A stretch of 64,000 nt of DNA, taken from assembly GCF_019710575.1 (NCBI RefSeq), contig NZ_JAHWFK010000040.1, forward strand, positions 124,001 to 188,000. The letters are read 5' to 3'. A program made the position numbers and the translations under genes. This document shows, piece by piece, positions 34,924-42,844 of this stretch; position 1 is the stretch's first letter, and the number at the start of each line of letters is the position of its first letter. The stretch comes from Paractinoplanes polyasparticus. GTDB lineage: Bacteria; Actinomycetota; Actinomycetes; Mycobacteriales; Micromonosporaceae. The notes beneath the pieces were generated by a model. That model saw only the letters and a list, made by a program, of their open reading frames with translations, searched no databases and was not told the origin of the DNA.

Positions 34924-35334
34924 CGTGCGCGGGCCGCCCACCTCAATCTCGTTGGTATACACCCGTGCCGTGACGGCAATGGACTAACTGCGCGTGCGCT
35001 GCACACCTTGGTGCTGGCGCGGGTCGGGGAACTGGCTCCCGAGTTCTCCTCGATCGAGGAATGGCTGGGCGAGCAGACGAACACCGTTCTCTACTACGAG
35101 GCGCTCCGGTCTGTGCAGCAGGGAAGCTTCCAGCCGGAACGAGACGCTCATTCGTGGCTCAGATTCGTGTTCGCGGCGCATCATCGGCAGGCGCAGCGGG
35201 TGACAAGGCGATACGCGGGCCTGGGCGAGACCCGTACTCGGGTCTTCCGGCGCAGCGGCGTTGAGGGCGTCCACTTCGGTTGGCGCCCGACGGTTCGTCC
35301 GGTCGATCCGGGTGAAGCGGATCGATGTACATGA
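34924..35334 (+). pseudogene. C-terminal remnant of a Fic family protein
   Basis: In the frame open from 34924 the sequence reads AAHLNLVGIHPCRDGNGLTA, then RALHTLVLARVGELAPEFSSIEEWLG and SFQPERDAHSWLRFVFAAHH. This is the active-site loop (HPF-x-DGNGR) and the C-terminal helices of a Fic AMPylase. The loop is altered: Phe to Cys and the final Arg to Leu, both important in working enzymes. The N-terminal ~200 residues are absent, cut right at the stop of the preceding gene. From about 35215 the similarity ends. There is no start codon at a sensible place. Confidence 0.75.
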
Positions 35335-35379
35335 TTGCGCTCGTGTGACGGGGACCGTACGATCGTGTTACCGACCGTG

Positions 35380-35393
35380 ATGAAACGTTTCAT
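35380..35393. promoter_or_regulatory. LacI-type operator upstream of the rhamnosidase
   Basis: ATGAAACGTTTCAT, a perfect 14-bp palindrome with central CG, 96 nt before the likely start of the GH78 gene. The form is typical of LacI/GalR family operators that control sugar hydrolases. No LacI-family gene is in the window. Confidence 0.6.
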
Positions 35394-35489
35394 GAACCAG
35401 CGGTAGTCTTCGGGGCGCTTGGGCGTGCCGCGATGGTACGCGCCCGGTCGGTGGCCACTCCGTCACACGATCGATCGGGAGGGTGCGAC

Positions 35490-38400
35490 TTGAAACGAGC
35501 AATGGGACTTCGGCGGGCGGGCATCCGTCTGCTGGCTGCCGTCATGTGTGCCGCGGGCACGCTCACGGCTGTCACCGCGTCTCCAGCGGGAGCTGCGGAG
35601 GCTGCGGGAGCTGCGGGGGCGGCGCCGGCCGTTACCGGGCTTACCGTCGAGGGCGTCCCGGGCGCGCTCGGCATCGACACGCCGAATCCGAGGCTGGGGT
35701 GGCTGATCGGCTCTTCACGGCGCGGGGTCACGCAATCGGCGTACCAGGTGCGGGTGGCCTCGACGGCGGCCAAGCTGACGGCGGGCGCCGCCGATGTCTG
35801 GGACACCGGGCGGAAGACGAGCGCGGAGTCGACCCAGGTCCCGTACGGGGGAGGGACTTTGACCTCGGCGACCCGCTATCACTGGCAGGTGCGGGTCTGG
35901 GACGACGAGGGCCGGGCCTCGGCCTGGAGCGCGCCGTCGTGGTGGGAAACGGGGCTGCTGAAGGCTTCGGACTGGCACGCCAAGTGGATCGGGCGGGAGC
36001 GGGGCGGCGTCACCTGGTCGGATTACACAGTGGACGTGCGGTTGACGGTCACCCGGGACGCGGCCGGGGTCTTCTTCCGGGCCAGGAATGTGAACGACGC
36101 GTACATGTGGCAGCTGGCCAATTTCAACAACGTTCCGGTGCTGCGGCCGCACGTGCGCGTCGGTGGCAGCTGGCAGATTCTCAAGGAGGTGCCTCTCGCC
36201 ATCGCGCCGGCGGACTTCAACCAGCCGCACGATCTGCGGATCGAGGCGGCCGGCACGACCATCAAGACGTTCGTCGACGGCAACCTGGCCGACACCACCG
36301 TGGATGACAAGCGGGCGGGCGGAACCGTCGGGCTGCGGACGGCGGGCACCGAGGCCGCCGTCGTCCACTCGGTCAAGGTCGTCGTCGGCGGCAGGACGGA
36401 GGTCGACGCCGACCTGACCGGCGGCGCCAACCCGTTCACCGCGGGCACGCCGACGCCGCGGGGGCTCGAGGTGTCCGGCTCGACCGAGACGTTGCTGGCC
36501 GAGACCGCCGGGAAACCGTTGCTGCGCCGCGAGTTCCGTGTCGACCGCAAGGTGAGCCGGGCCCGGATCTATTCGACCGCGCTCGGCGCCTACGAGCTCT
36601 CGCTCAACGGCACCCGGGTCGGCGACCACCAGCACGCCCCGGGCTGGACCGACTACAACAAGCGGATCCAGTACCAGACCTTCGACGTCACCGACCGGCT
36701 GGTCGCGGGTGAGAACACCATCGGCGCGATGCTGGGCGACGGCTGGTACTCCGGTTCCATCGGCTGGTTCGGCGACAAGCTGTACGGCGACCGGCCTCAA
36801 CTGCTCACGGAGCTACGCGTCGACTACACCGACGGCACGTCGCAGACCGTCGTCAGCGACGGCAGCTGGCGCGCCGCCGATGGCCCGGTGCTGCGGGGCG
36901 ACAACATCCACGGCGAGACGTACGACGCCCGCCTGGAGCCACCGGGCTGGCGGGGTTCCGCCTTCGACGACGCCGGCTGGTCCGCGGCCACCGTGGGCAG
37001 CGACGCGCCGACGCAGCGGCTGGTGGCCCAGATCGATCCGCCGGTCAAGGTGACCCAGGAGCTGAGCGCGAAGACCCTCACCCAGCCCCGGCCCGGCGTG
37101 TGGGTGTTCGACCTCGGCCAGAACATGGTCGGCGCGACCCGGCTGCGGGTCACCGGCGCGGCCGGGCAGACAGTGCGGCTGCGGCACGCCGAGGTGCTCA
37201 ACCCGGACGGAACTGTGTACACGGCCAACCTGCGGACAGCGCAGGCCACCGACTACTACACCCTGGCCGGTGGAGGCGCCGAGGTGTACGAGCCCCGCTT
37301 CACGTTCCACGGCTTCCGGTACGTGGAGCTGACCGGCTTCCCCGGCACGCCGACGCCGGCCACCGTGACCGGCCGGGTGATGGGCACGGCCGCGCCCTTC
37401 ACCGGCGAGCTGACCACCTCCGACCCGATGGTCAATCAGTTGCAGAGCAACATCGTGTGGGGGCAGCGGGGCAACTTCCTGTCGATCCCGACCGACACCC
37501 CGGCCCGCGACGAGCGGCTCGGCTGGACCGGCGACATCAACGTCTTCGCCGAGACGGCCACGTTCAACATGGACTCGCTCAGCTTCCTCACCAAGTGGCT
37601 GGCCGACCTGCGGGACGCCCAGTCGCCCAACGGGGCCTATCCGGACGTCGCTCCGCGCAATTGCTGCGGTGACGGGGCTTCCGGCTGGGCCGACGCCGGG
37701 ATCACCGTGCCGTACACGCTGTGGAAGCGTTACGGCGACACGAAGGTGCTGTCCGACCACTACGACTCGATGCGCCGATACGTCGACTACGTGCAGGCCA
37801 CCAGCACCGGCCTGCTGCGGCCGGCAGCCGGGCCGTACCTGGACTGGCTGAACCTGGACGACCCGACCCCGGCCGGCGTCATCGGCACCGCCTACGCGGC
37901 GTACAGCACCCGGCTCTTCGCCGAGATGGCGGCCGCGCTGGGCCGTACGGCCGACGCCGAGAAGTACGGCGCCCGGGCCACCGCCGTCACCGGCGCGTTC
38001 GCCGATGCGTACGTCTCGGCCGACGGACGGGTGCAGGGCGACAGCCAGACCGCGTACGTGCTGGCTCTGAGCATGGGTCTGGTGCCGGCCGACCGGCGCG
38101 AGGCCGCGGGACGGCGGCTCGCGGACCGGGTCGCCTCGCGTGGCTATCACCTGTCGACGGGCTTCCTCGGCACTCCGGATCTGCTGCCGGCGTTGTCGGA
38201 CACCGGGCACCTCGACATCGCCTACCGGCTGCTGACGAACAAGGACTTTCCGTCGTGGGGCTACGAGATCGCCCGCGGGGCCACCACGATCTGGGAGCGC
38301 TGGGACTCCATCAAGCCCGACGGCAGCTTCGGCGACGTCGGGATGAACTCCTTCAACCATTACGCGTACGGCGCGGTCGGCGACTGGATGTACCGGACCG

Positions 38401-39449
38401 TCGGCGGGATCCGGCCCGACGACGCGAAGCCCGGGTTCCGGCACGTCACCATCGGGCCCGAGCCGGGCGGCGGCCTCACCTCCGCCAGGGCCACCTACCG
38501 TTCCCGGTACGGCCAGTTCGTGAGCGACTGGAAGCTCGACGCGGCCGGGCAGATGGCGCTCGACGTCACCGTTCCGGGCAACACGACGGCCACGGTGGAG
38601 ATCCCGGCGGCCAGCCGCTGGGCCGTCACCGAGGGCGGGAAGCCGGCGTCCGAGGGTGTCACGTTCGTCAGGATGGCCGGCGGCAACGCGGTGTTCACCG
38701 TGGGCTCGGGCACCTACAGGTTCGCGGTCGACGCCGTCCGCGGCGACCTCGGGGAGGCCCGGGTCGCGGCGGCGTCGATCAAGAGCCAGGCGCCCGTTCT
38801 GGCGGTCACGACGGCGGCCGCCGACCTCGGCTACGGCAAGGTTTCCCCGGAGGCCACCGCTGCTGCCGTGCACCTCGCGCTGGCCGCGGCGGCCGACGTC
38901 GACCGGCGGGCGGGCAACGCCGAGCTGCGGGCGAAGGTGGCCGAGATCCGTACGCGTCTGTCGCGGGTCTCAGCCGCGCTGGCCGGGGCGGTCGCCTCGC
39001 TGAGCGTTCCGCCCGGGAACCTTCGTCCCGGCGACGTCGTGCGCGTCCAGGCGGGGCTGCAGAACAAGGGCAGCACCGCGCTCACCGACGTCCGGATCGA
39101 CCTGCCGGTCCCGGCCGGTTGGACGTCGACCCGGGTCGGCCCGGCCCCGGCGACCTCGGTGCGGCCCGGCGGCACGGTGACGGCGACCTATGACGTACGC
39201 GTCGGAGCGGGCCAGGCGCCGGGACCGGCCGACCTGGCCGGCGCCGTCAGCTACCGGCGGCATACCGGCGCCGCCACGCTGCCGATCGGTGCTTCCCTCA
39301 CGATCGTGCCGGCGGTCGAGATCACCACGGGCTCGGCCGAGGTGGCACCCGGCGGCACGACCGATGTCAGTGTGGGGCGGCTACTTCGAGTTCGACCTCG
39401 CGGTCGCGCCCGATGCGCCGTTCGTGCTGCGCGCGGTCGAGACCTATGA
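35490..39449 (+). CDS. Secreted alpha-L-rhamnosidase (GH78), frame broken near 3' end
   Basis: About 1319 residues from a TTG with GGAGGG; an ATG four codons on is possible. Signal peptide ends near PAGAAEAAG. N-terminal Ig-like domains (EGVPGALGIDTPNPRLGW), a laminin-G-like insert (about residues 170-310), bac-rhamnosidase N (LRREFRVDRKVSRARIYSTA) and beta domains precede the (alpha/alpha)6 barrel. The barrel carries TPARDERLGWTGDINVFAET and the TTIWERWDS loop, where GH78 acid/base Glu and Asp are found. A C-terminal beta domain and a NEW3-like domain follow. After GGTTDVSV the frame changes to an Arg-rich run, so the last domain is lost from this product. Confidence 0.85.
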   Translation: MKRAMGLRRAGIRLLAAVMCAAGTLTAVTASPAGAAEAAGAAGAAPAVTGLTVEGVPGALGIDTPNPRLGWLIGSSRRGVTQSAYQVRVASTAAKLTAGAADVWDTGRKTSAESTQVPYGGGTLTSATRYHWQVRVWDDEGRASAWSAPSWWETGLLKASDWHAKWIGRERGGVTWSDYTVDVRLTVTRDAAGVFFRARNVNDAYMWQLANFNNVPVLRPHVRVGGSWQILKEVPLAIAPADFNQPHDLRIEAAGTTIKTFVDGNLADTTVDDKRAGGTVGLRTAGTEAAVVHSVKVVVGGRTEVDADLTGGANPFTAGTPTPRGLEVSGSTETLLAETAGKPLLRREFRVDRKVSRARIYSTALGAYELSLNGTRVGDHQHAPGWTDYNKRIQYQTFDVTDRLVAGENTIGAMLGDGWYSGSIGWFGDKLYGDRPQLLTELRVDYTDGTSQTVVSDGSWRAADGPVLRGDNIHGETYDARLEPPGWRGSAFDDAGWSAATVGSDAPTQRLVAQIDPPVKVTQELSAKTLTQPRPGVWVFDLGQNMVGATRLRVTGAAGQTVRLRHAEVLNPDGTVYTANLRTAQATDYYTLAGGGAEVYEPRFTFHGFRYVELTGFPGTPTPATVTGRVMGTAAPFTGELTTSDPMVNQLQSNIVWGQRGNFLSIPTDTPARDERLGWTGDINVFAETATFNMDSLSFLTKWLADLRDAQSPNGAYPDVAPRNCCGDGASGWADAGITVPYTLWKRYGDTKVLSDHYDSMRRYVDYVQATSTGLLRPAAGPYLDWLNLDDPTPAGVIGTAYAAYSTRLFAEMAAALGRTADAEKYGARATAVTGAFADAYVSADGRVQGDSQTAYVLALSMGLVPADRREAAGRRLADRVASRGYHLSTGFLGTPDLLPALSDTGHLDIAYRLLTNKDFPSWGYEIARGATTIWERWDSIKPDGSFGDVGMNSFNHYAYGAVGDWMYRTVGGIRPDDAKPGFRHVTIGPEPGGGLTSARATYRSRYGQFVSDWKLDAAGQMALDVTVPGNTTATVEIPAASRWAVTEGGKPASEGVTFVRMAGGNAVFTVGSGTYRFAVDAVRGDLGEARVAAASIKSQAPVLAVTTAAADLGYGKVSPEATAAAVHLALAAAADVDRRAGNAELRAKVAEIRTRLSRVSAALAGAVASLSVPPGNLRPGDVVRVQAGLQNKGSTALTDVRIDLPVPAGWTSTRVGPAPATSVRPGGTVTATYDVRVGAGQAPGPADLAGAVSYRRHTGAATLPIGASLTIVPAVEITTGSAEVAPGGTTDVSVGRLLRVRPRGRARCAVRAARGRDL

Positions 39450-39681
39450 CCGGGCGCAACTGAAGGACTACGACATCCTGGTCGACGGGGTCGTCGTCCA
39501 CTCCCGGTCGTATCAGCGCGCCGAGGGCGGGGTGGGCGCGCTCAGCTACCAGGTCCTGGTCGACCGGGCCGACCTGACCGCCGACGGCAAGGTGCGGGTC
39601 CGGTTCCAGGAGGACGCCGAGGGACGCAACTACGACCCGTCGATCGCCGACGTGTGGTCGCTGCCGGTGACCACCGGCTGA
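39370..39681 (+). pseudogene. Out-of-frame C-terminal domain of the GH78 protein
   Basis: In the next frame the sequence continues as GGYFEFDLAVAPDAPFVLRA, VETYDRAQLKDYDILVDGV and YDPSIADVWSLPVTTG, a beta-rich domain common at the end of secreted actinobacterial GH78 and related proteins. It has no start of its own. A +1 frame change near 39375-39385, probably with loss of part of the linker, separates it from the catalytic protein. Confidence 0.7.
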
Positions 39682-39687
39682 GCCACC

Positions 39688-39723
39688 GGCCGTGGGCGGC
39701 AGTTCACACTGCCGCCCACGGCC
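39688..39723 (+). terminator. Perfect 15-bp stem-loop after the GH78 gene
   Basis: GGCCGTGGGCGGCAG and CTGCCGCCCACGGCC around a 6-nt loop, 7 nt past the end of the restored reading frame. No T-run. Confidence 0.65.
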
Positions 39724-39764
39724 CCGCTGAGGGCCGAGGAGAGCGCGGGCACTATTCACCAGTC

Positions 39765-39780
39765 CCCCGCTTGCGCGGGG
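39765..39780 (-). terminator. Stem-loop downstream of the TerD-like gene
   Basis: CCCCGC-ttgc-GCGGGG, 55 nt beyond the minus-strand stop at 39835. It also resembles a single CRISPR repeat core but occurs once. Confidence 0.4.
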
Positions 39781-39834
39781 TTCCCGAATTGAACGGAATA
39801 GAAGGAAGCACCCACATGGCCTCGGCCCGGCTGT

Positions 39835-41973
39835 TCACGCCGGGATCAGCTCGTGGAGCCGTTCCAGCGTATAGATCTCCGACCCTTCCGGCAGATTCTC
39901 CGGGCGGTCGATGCCGATGAACGTGACCGGCCCGTCCGGCGGCCGGCCGTCCCAGCTAGTCACTTCCGTGTCCGCCCGCCACAGGTCGACCAGGTACGCG
40001 ACGGTCAGGTAGCGCCGCTCCATCAGCGCCCGCACCCGGTCGGCCGTGGTGAAACCGTTCGCCTCCACCCGGTTGAACGACGGCCGGCCCGACAGGTAAA
40101 GGTGCAGCCACACCGCCTGCCAGCCCGCCGGACCCGGCACGAACACCATCGGCAGCGCGACCCGGCCCGAGCCGCGCATGGACGAGCGGGCCCGCACGGT
40201 GCGCGGGTCGAACGGCGCGCCGCGCCGGCCGGCCGCCCGGGTCTGATAGCCGAACATCGACTCGGCGACCTCGTCGAACGATTCGCCGGAGTAGATGTTC
40301 ACCTGCGGCACCACGTAGCTGCCGCGCATCCCCAGGGGCACGTCGATGAACTCGGTCGCCCCCTCGGCCGCGTCCGTGAGGTCGCCCGAGTGCACCACTC
40401 CGTCCAGGCGATAGTTCGTCCACGAGACCTGGCCCGCCGGCTGGAAGTCCTCGTCGAGCAGCAGCACCGACAGGTCGTAGTCGGTGCGCCGGCTCGTCTG
40501 CCGCCAGTACGTGAAGAAGCGCAGCAGCTCACCGGTCACCGCGGCCCGCGAGCCTCGTGGCAGCACCGCGAAGCCGTCCTCGGCCGCCTTGCCGGACAGC
40601 GGCAGGGCGACCTCGAGCACGGCCGGGTCGACCAGCAACGGCCGTTCCCAGCGCGGCAGCCGGGCGCCGATCCCGGCGTCGAGCCGGGCCGAGAGCTCGG
40701 CGATCAGCTCGGCCGGCAGCGGTGGCCGCCGGTCCGGGCCGACCCACGAGTTGCGGGAACGGCTCGCGTACATCCGGGCCGGCACGGGCGTCCGCCGATT
40801 GCCGACGTGTTCGCGCAGCGAGCAGAGCACCCGGCCCGACGCCGTTCCGAGCGCGTCCGTGACCGCATCGACCACTGTGGCCCGTTCCGCCCCGGTGGCC
40901 CGGCGCAGAAGCGTGTCGGCCGAGCGCAGCAGCAGACCCGGCGCCGCCGACAGGATGGATGCCGCCGCACCGATCTCGCCCGCGCCGATCGCCGCCTCGG
41001 CCCGGCCGGCGAGAGTGCGGACACGAAGCTCGCCCCGCGCGACCGCGAACACCTTCGCCGCGTGCGGCCACTGGCCGTGCTCGTGCGGGTGCAGCCGCTC
41101 GCCGAGCCGCTTCCACCGCTCCGCGTACCGGCCGACGTCGCCCAGCTTGGCCGGGCCGGCGCCGACGACCTCGTTCAATGCGGCCAGCAGGACCCGGCGC
41201 TCGGGCCGCCGGAAGGCACGGAAGCGCGTGGCCGTGCGCAGCGACACGTCCCCGGCCGAGACCTGGCAGGCCAGGCGCAGGACATCGGTGACGGTGTCCA
41301 CGGCGACCAGTGGCCGGCCGAGGACCAGCCGGATCCCGTTGAGCACGGCCCGGTTCTCGCGCACAGGGATCTCGTCCGGCTGCATGCCATCGGCGCACGC
41401 GACCGCGAGCTCACCGAGGAGCGCGAGGTCGGCCTCGCCGAGCGGCGTCGTGCTGCCGGCCAGGGCCAGGTAGAGCCGCGACGCCTCCACCTCGGCCGGG
41501 TCGCCGAGATGGAGCACGGTCACGCGGTCACCGGCCGATCCGACCAGCTCGTCGTGCGCGGCCAGCAGTTCGGCGTACGTGTGCTGGTAGGCGCCGTACC
41601 CCGGCAGCTCCAACAGGTTCAGGCCACCGGCGAGATCGACCTCCGGACCGCTGCCGGCGAGCACAGCCGCCCGCAGCCGCTCGGCCCAGAACTCGACGGT
41701 GTCCGGCACGTCGTGCGGGAAACCGATGAAGTAGGCGTTGTGCCGCACGTGGTCGCCGACCAGCTCACGCACCGCCGACACGACCGTGGCCGCCAGGTCC
41801 ATCGCCGGGCCGGGAGCCAGCGTGCCCACGTGCTCCAGCAGGGCCCGCGAGGCGGAGAACCCGACATCGAGCAGCGCCGCGTCCAGCTGCCGGGCCACGG
41901 GCGCGCCGTCACCGGCCGCGCCGACGCCCGCCGGCACGCGCAGGGTCTTCTGGATGATCCGGTTCTCGAGCAC
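39835..41973 (-). CDS. TerD-domain protein related to the MXAN_6230/SCO0854 family
   Basis: 712 residues from a GTG with AAAGGAGG six bases upstream; a longer in-frame ATG lies inside the tRNA-like RNA and has no ribosome site. The N-terminal two thirds are helical without a recognised fold. The middle (VLCSLREHVGNRRTPVPARM, PLSGKAAEDGFAVLPRGSRA) and the TerD-like beta-sandwich (RTDYDLSVLLLDEDF, VVHSGDLTDAAEGATEFIDV) match what I know of MXAN_6230/SCO0854-type proteins. TerD domains bind calcium and belong to the Ter stress/phage-response network. The usual RING-type cysteines are not present here. It sits 34 nt downstream of the tRNA-like RNA. Confidence 0.65.
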   Translation of the reverse strand: MLENRIIQKTLRVPAGVGAAGDGAPVARQLDAALLDVGFSASRALLEHVGTLAPGPAMDLAATVVSAVRELVGDHVRHNAYFIGFPHDVPDTVEFWAERLRAAVLAGSGPEVDLAGGLNLLELPGYGAYQHTYAELLAAHDELVGSAGDRVTVLHLGDPAEVEASRLYLALAGSTTPLGEADLALLGELAVACADGMQPDEIPVRENRAVLNGIRLVLGRPLVAVDTVTDVLRLACQVSAGDVSLRTATRFRAFRRPERRVLLAALNEVVGAGPAKLGDVGRYAERWKRLGERLHPHEHGQWPHAAKVFAVARGELRVRTLAGRAEAAIGAGEIGAAASILSAAPGLLLRSADTLLRRATGAERATVVDAVTDALGTASGRVLCSLREHVGNRRTPVPARMYASRSRNSWVGPDRRPPLPAELIAELSARLDAGIGARLPRWERPLLVDPAVLEVALPLSGKAAEDGFAVLPRGSRAAVTGELLRFFTYWRQTSRRTDYDLSVLLLDEDFQPAGQVSWTNYRLDGVVHSGDLTDAAEGATEFIDVPLGMRGSYVVPQVNIYSGESFDEVAESMFGYQTRAAGRRGAPFDPRTVRARSSMRGSGRVALPMVFVPGPAGWQAVWLHLYLSGRPSFNRVEANGFTTADRVRALMERRYLTVAYLVDLWRADTEVTSWDGRPPDGPVTFIGIDRPENLPEGSEIYTLERLHELIPA

Positions 41974-42007
41974 ACGATCCTCCTTTCCATCGTTGTCGTC
42001 GTCGTTG

Positions 42008-42136
42008 TGGGCCGCCGGGGATTCGAACCCCGAACCCTCCGATTCCCAAAGAGAAGGAAGCGCCTCCATGACCGCGCGGGGCGGGGAGCGGACACGCTAC
42101 TCAGCCGGATGCTCTGGCCAGTTGAGCTAGCGACCC
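42008..42136 (-). ncRNA. tRNA-like RNA with ~55-nt insert in the anticodon loop
   Basis: On the minus strand: acceptor 5' GGGTCGC (42136-42130), TA, D-stem GCTC / GAGC with loop AACTGGCCA, A, anticodon 5' stem TCCGG (42109-42105), a 62-nt loop starting CT and ending AA, anticodon 3' stem TCGGA (42042-42038), 5-nt variable loop, T-arm CGGGG-TTCGAAT-CCCCG (42032-42016), acceptor 3' GCGGCCC (42015-42009), discriminator A, no encoded CCA. All stems pair (one G-T in the acceptor, one in the anticodon stem). The 7-nt anticodon loop is replaced by 62 nt, too short for a group I intron. It lies in the leader of the TerD-like gene. Confidence 0.7.
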
Positions 42137-42184
42137 AAAAAAAGGATCACACGGGCCGGCCGGGCGGCGCGAACGGGTTTCGCC
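42137..42184 (-). terminator. GC-rich segment and T7 run after the response regulator
   Basis: On the minus strand CCCGGCCGGCCCG is followed by TGTGATCC and seven Ts that run straight into the tRNA-like 5' end. It could end the response-regulator transcript; the self-complementary GGCCGGCC makes only a short stem. Confidence 0.3.
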
Positions 42185-42844
42185 TCAGGGGGCGACCAGA
42201 CCGGTGCGGTAGGCGACGACCACGGCCTGGACCCTGTCCCGCAGGCCCAGCTTGGCCAGGATCCGGGCCACGTGGGTTTTGACCGTGGCCTCGGACAGGT
42301 GCAGGCGGGCGGCCAGTTCGGCGTTGCTCAGGCCGTGGGCGAGCAGTCCCAGCACCTCGAGCTCGCGGGGAGTCAGGGCGGCCAGGTCGCGGTGCAGGGG
42401 CGGCGCTTCGGCGTCGTGGTGGGCGAAACGCTGCACCAGGCGGCGGGTGATGGCCGGAGCCAGCAGGGCGTCGCCCGTGCGGACCAGGCGGACGGCGCCG
42501 ACCAGCTGTTCGGGGGTGACGTCCTTGAGCAGGAAGCCGCTGGCGCCGGCGGTCAGGGCCGCGTACACGTAATGGTCGAGGTCGAAGGTCGTCAGCATGA
42601 TGACGCGGGGGGCCTCCGCGGCGCCGGACAGGATCTGGCGGGTGGCGGTCAGGCCGTCCATGCCGGGCATGCGGATGTCCATCAGCACCACGTCGGGGCG
42701 GTGCTGCCGGACGGCGTCGACGGCCTCCGTGCCGTTCGTGGCCTCGGCCACCACCTCGATGCCGTCGGCGGTCAGGATCATCCGGAAGCCGGCCCGGACC
42801 AGCGCCTGATCGTCGGCGACCACCACCCGCAGCGCCGCGTTCAT
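42185..42844 (-). CDS. NarL/FixJ-type response regulator
   Basis: 219 residues. Receiver domain residues 1-120 with DDQ near the start, phosphoacceptor Asp in VVLMDIRMPGMDG (about residue 55), and the switch Thr and Lys (MLTTFDLD, GFLLKD). LuxR-type HTH at residues 150-215 (LTPRELEVLGLLAHGLSNAE, LSEATVKTHVARILAKLGLRDR). ATGA overlap with the histidine kinase gene, so the two are made together. It probably controls the divergent ABC exporter. Confidence 0.9.
   Translation of the reverse strand: MNAALRVVVADDQALVRAGFRMILTADGIEVVAEATNGTEAVDAVRQHRPDVVLMDIRMPGMDGLTATRQILSGAAEAPRVIMLTTFDLDHYVYAALTAGASGFLLKDVTPEQLVGAVRLVRTGDALLAPAITRRLVQRFAHHDAEAPPLHRDLAALTPRELEVLGLLAHGLSNAELAARLHLSEATVKTHVARILAKLGLRDRVQAVVVAYRTGLVAP

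Noticed and set aside
28552..34962. Very long minus-strand open frame (about 2136 codons) opposite the giant ThuA gene
   Set aside because: It is the antisense of a well-supported multi-domain gene in GC-rich DNA. It contains only Val/Arg/Gly/Ala-rich text, with no domain or ribosome site.
39765..39780. Single CRISPR-repeat-like hairpin
   Set aside because: CCCCGC-ttgc-GCGGGG and its flanks resemble a type I-E repeat core, but it occurs once with no spacers or cas genes. A terminator explains it.
39816..39920. Short plus-strand frame with a good-looking ribosome site (GAAGGAAGCACCCACATG)
   Set aside because: Only 34 codons, overlaps the 3' end of the TerD-like gene and has no recognisable protein pattern.
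42043..42104. Reading the RNA as an ordinary tRNA-Leu(GAG) or tRNA-Pro(GGG)
   Set aside because: CTGAGTA or TTGGGAA could each be a loop, but neither gives a 5-bp anticodon stem unless the other half of the loop region is ignored; only TCCGG with TCGGA pairs, leaving 62 nt.
42008..42136. Integration site of a mobile element
   Set aside because: Elements enter at tRNA 3' ends and leave direct repeats; no integrase, repeat or element border is present here.
39853..42282. Plus-strand open frame of about 809 codons across the TerD-like gene and tRNA-like RNA
   Set aside because: Arg/Pro/Gly-rich antisense frame without motifs; the minus-strand gene has a ribosome site and family similarity.
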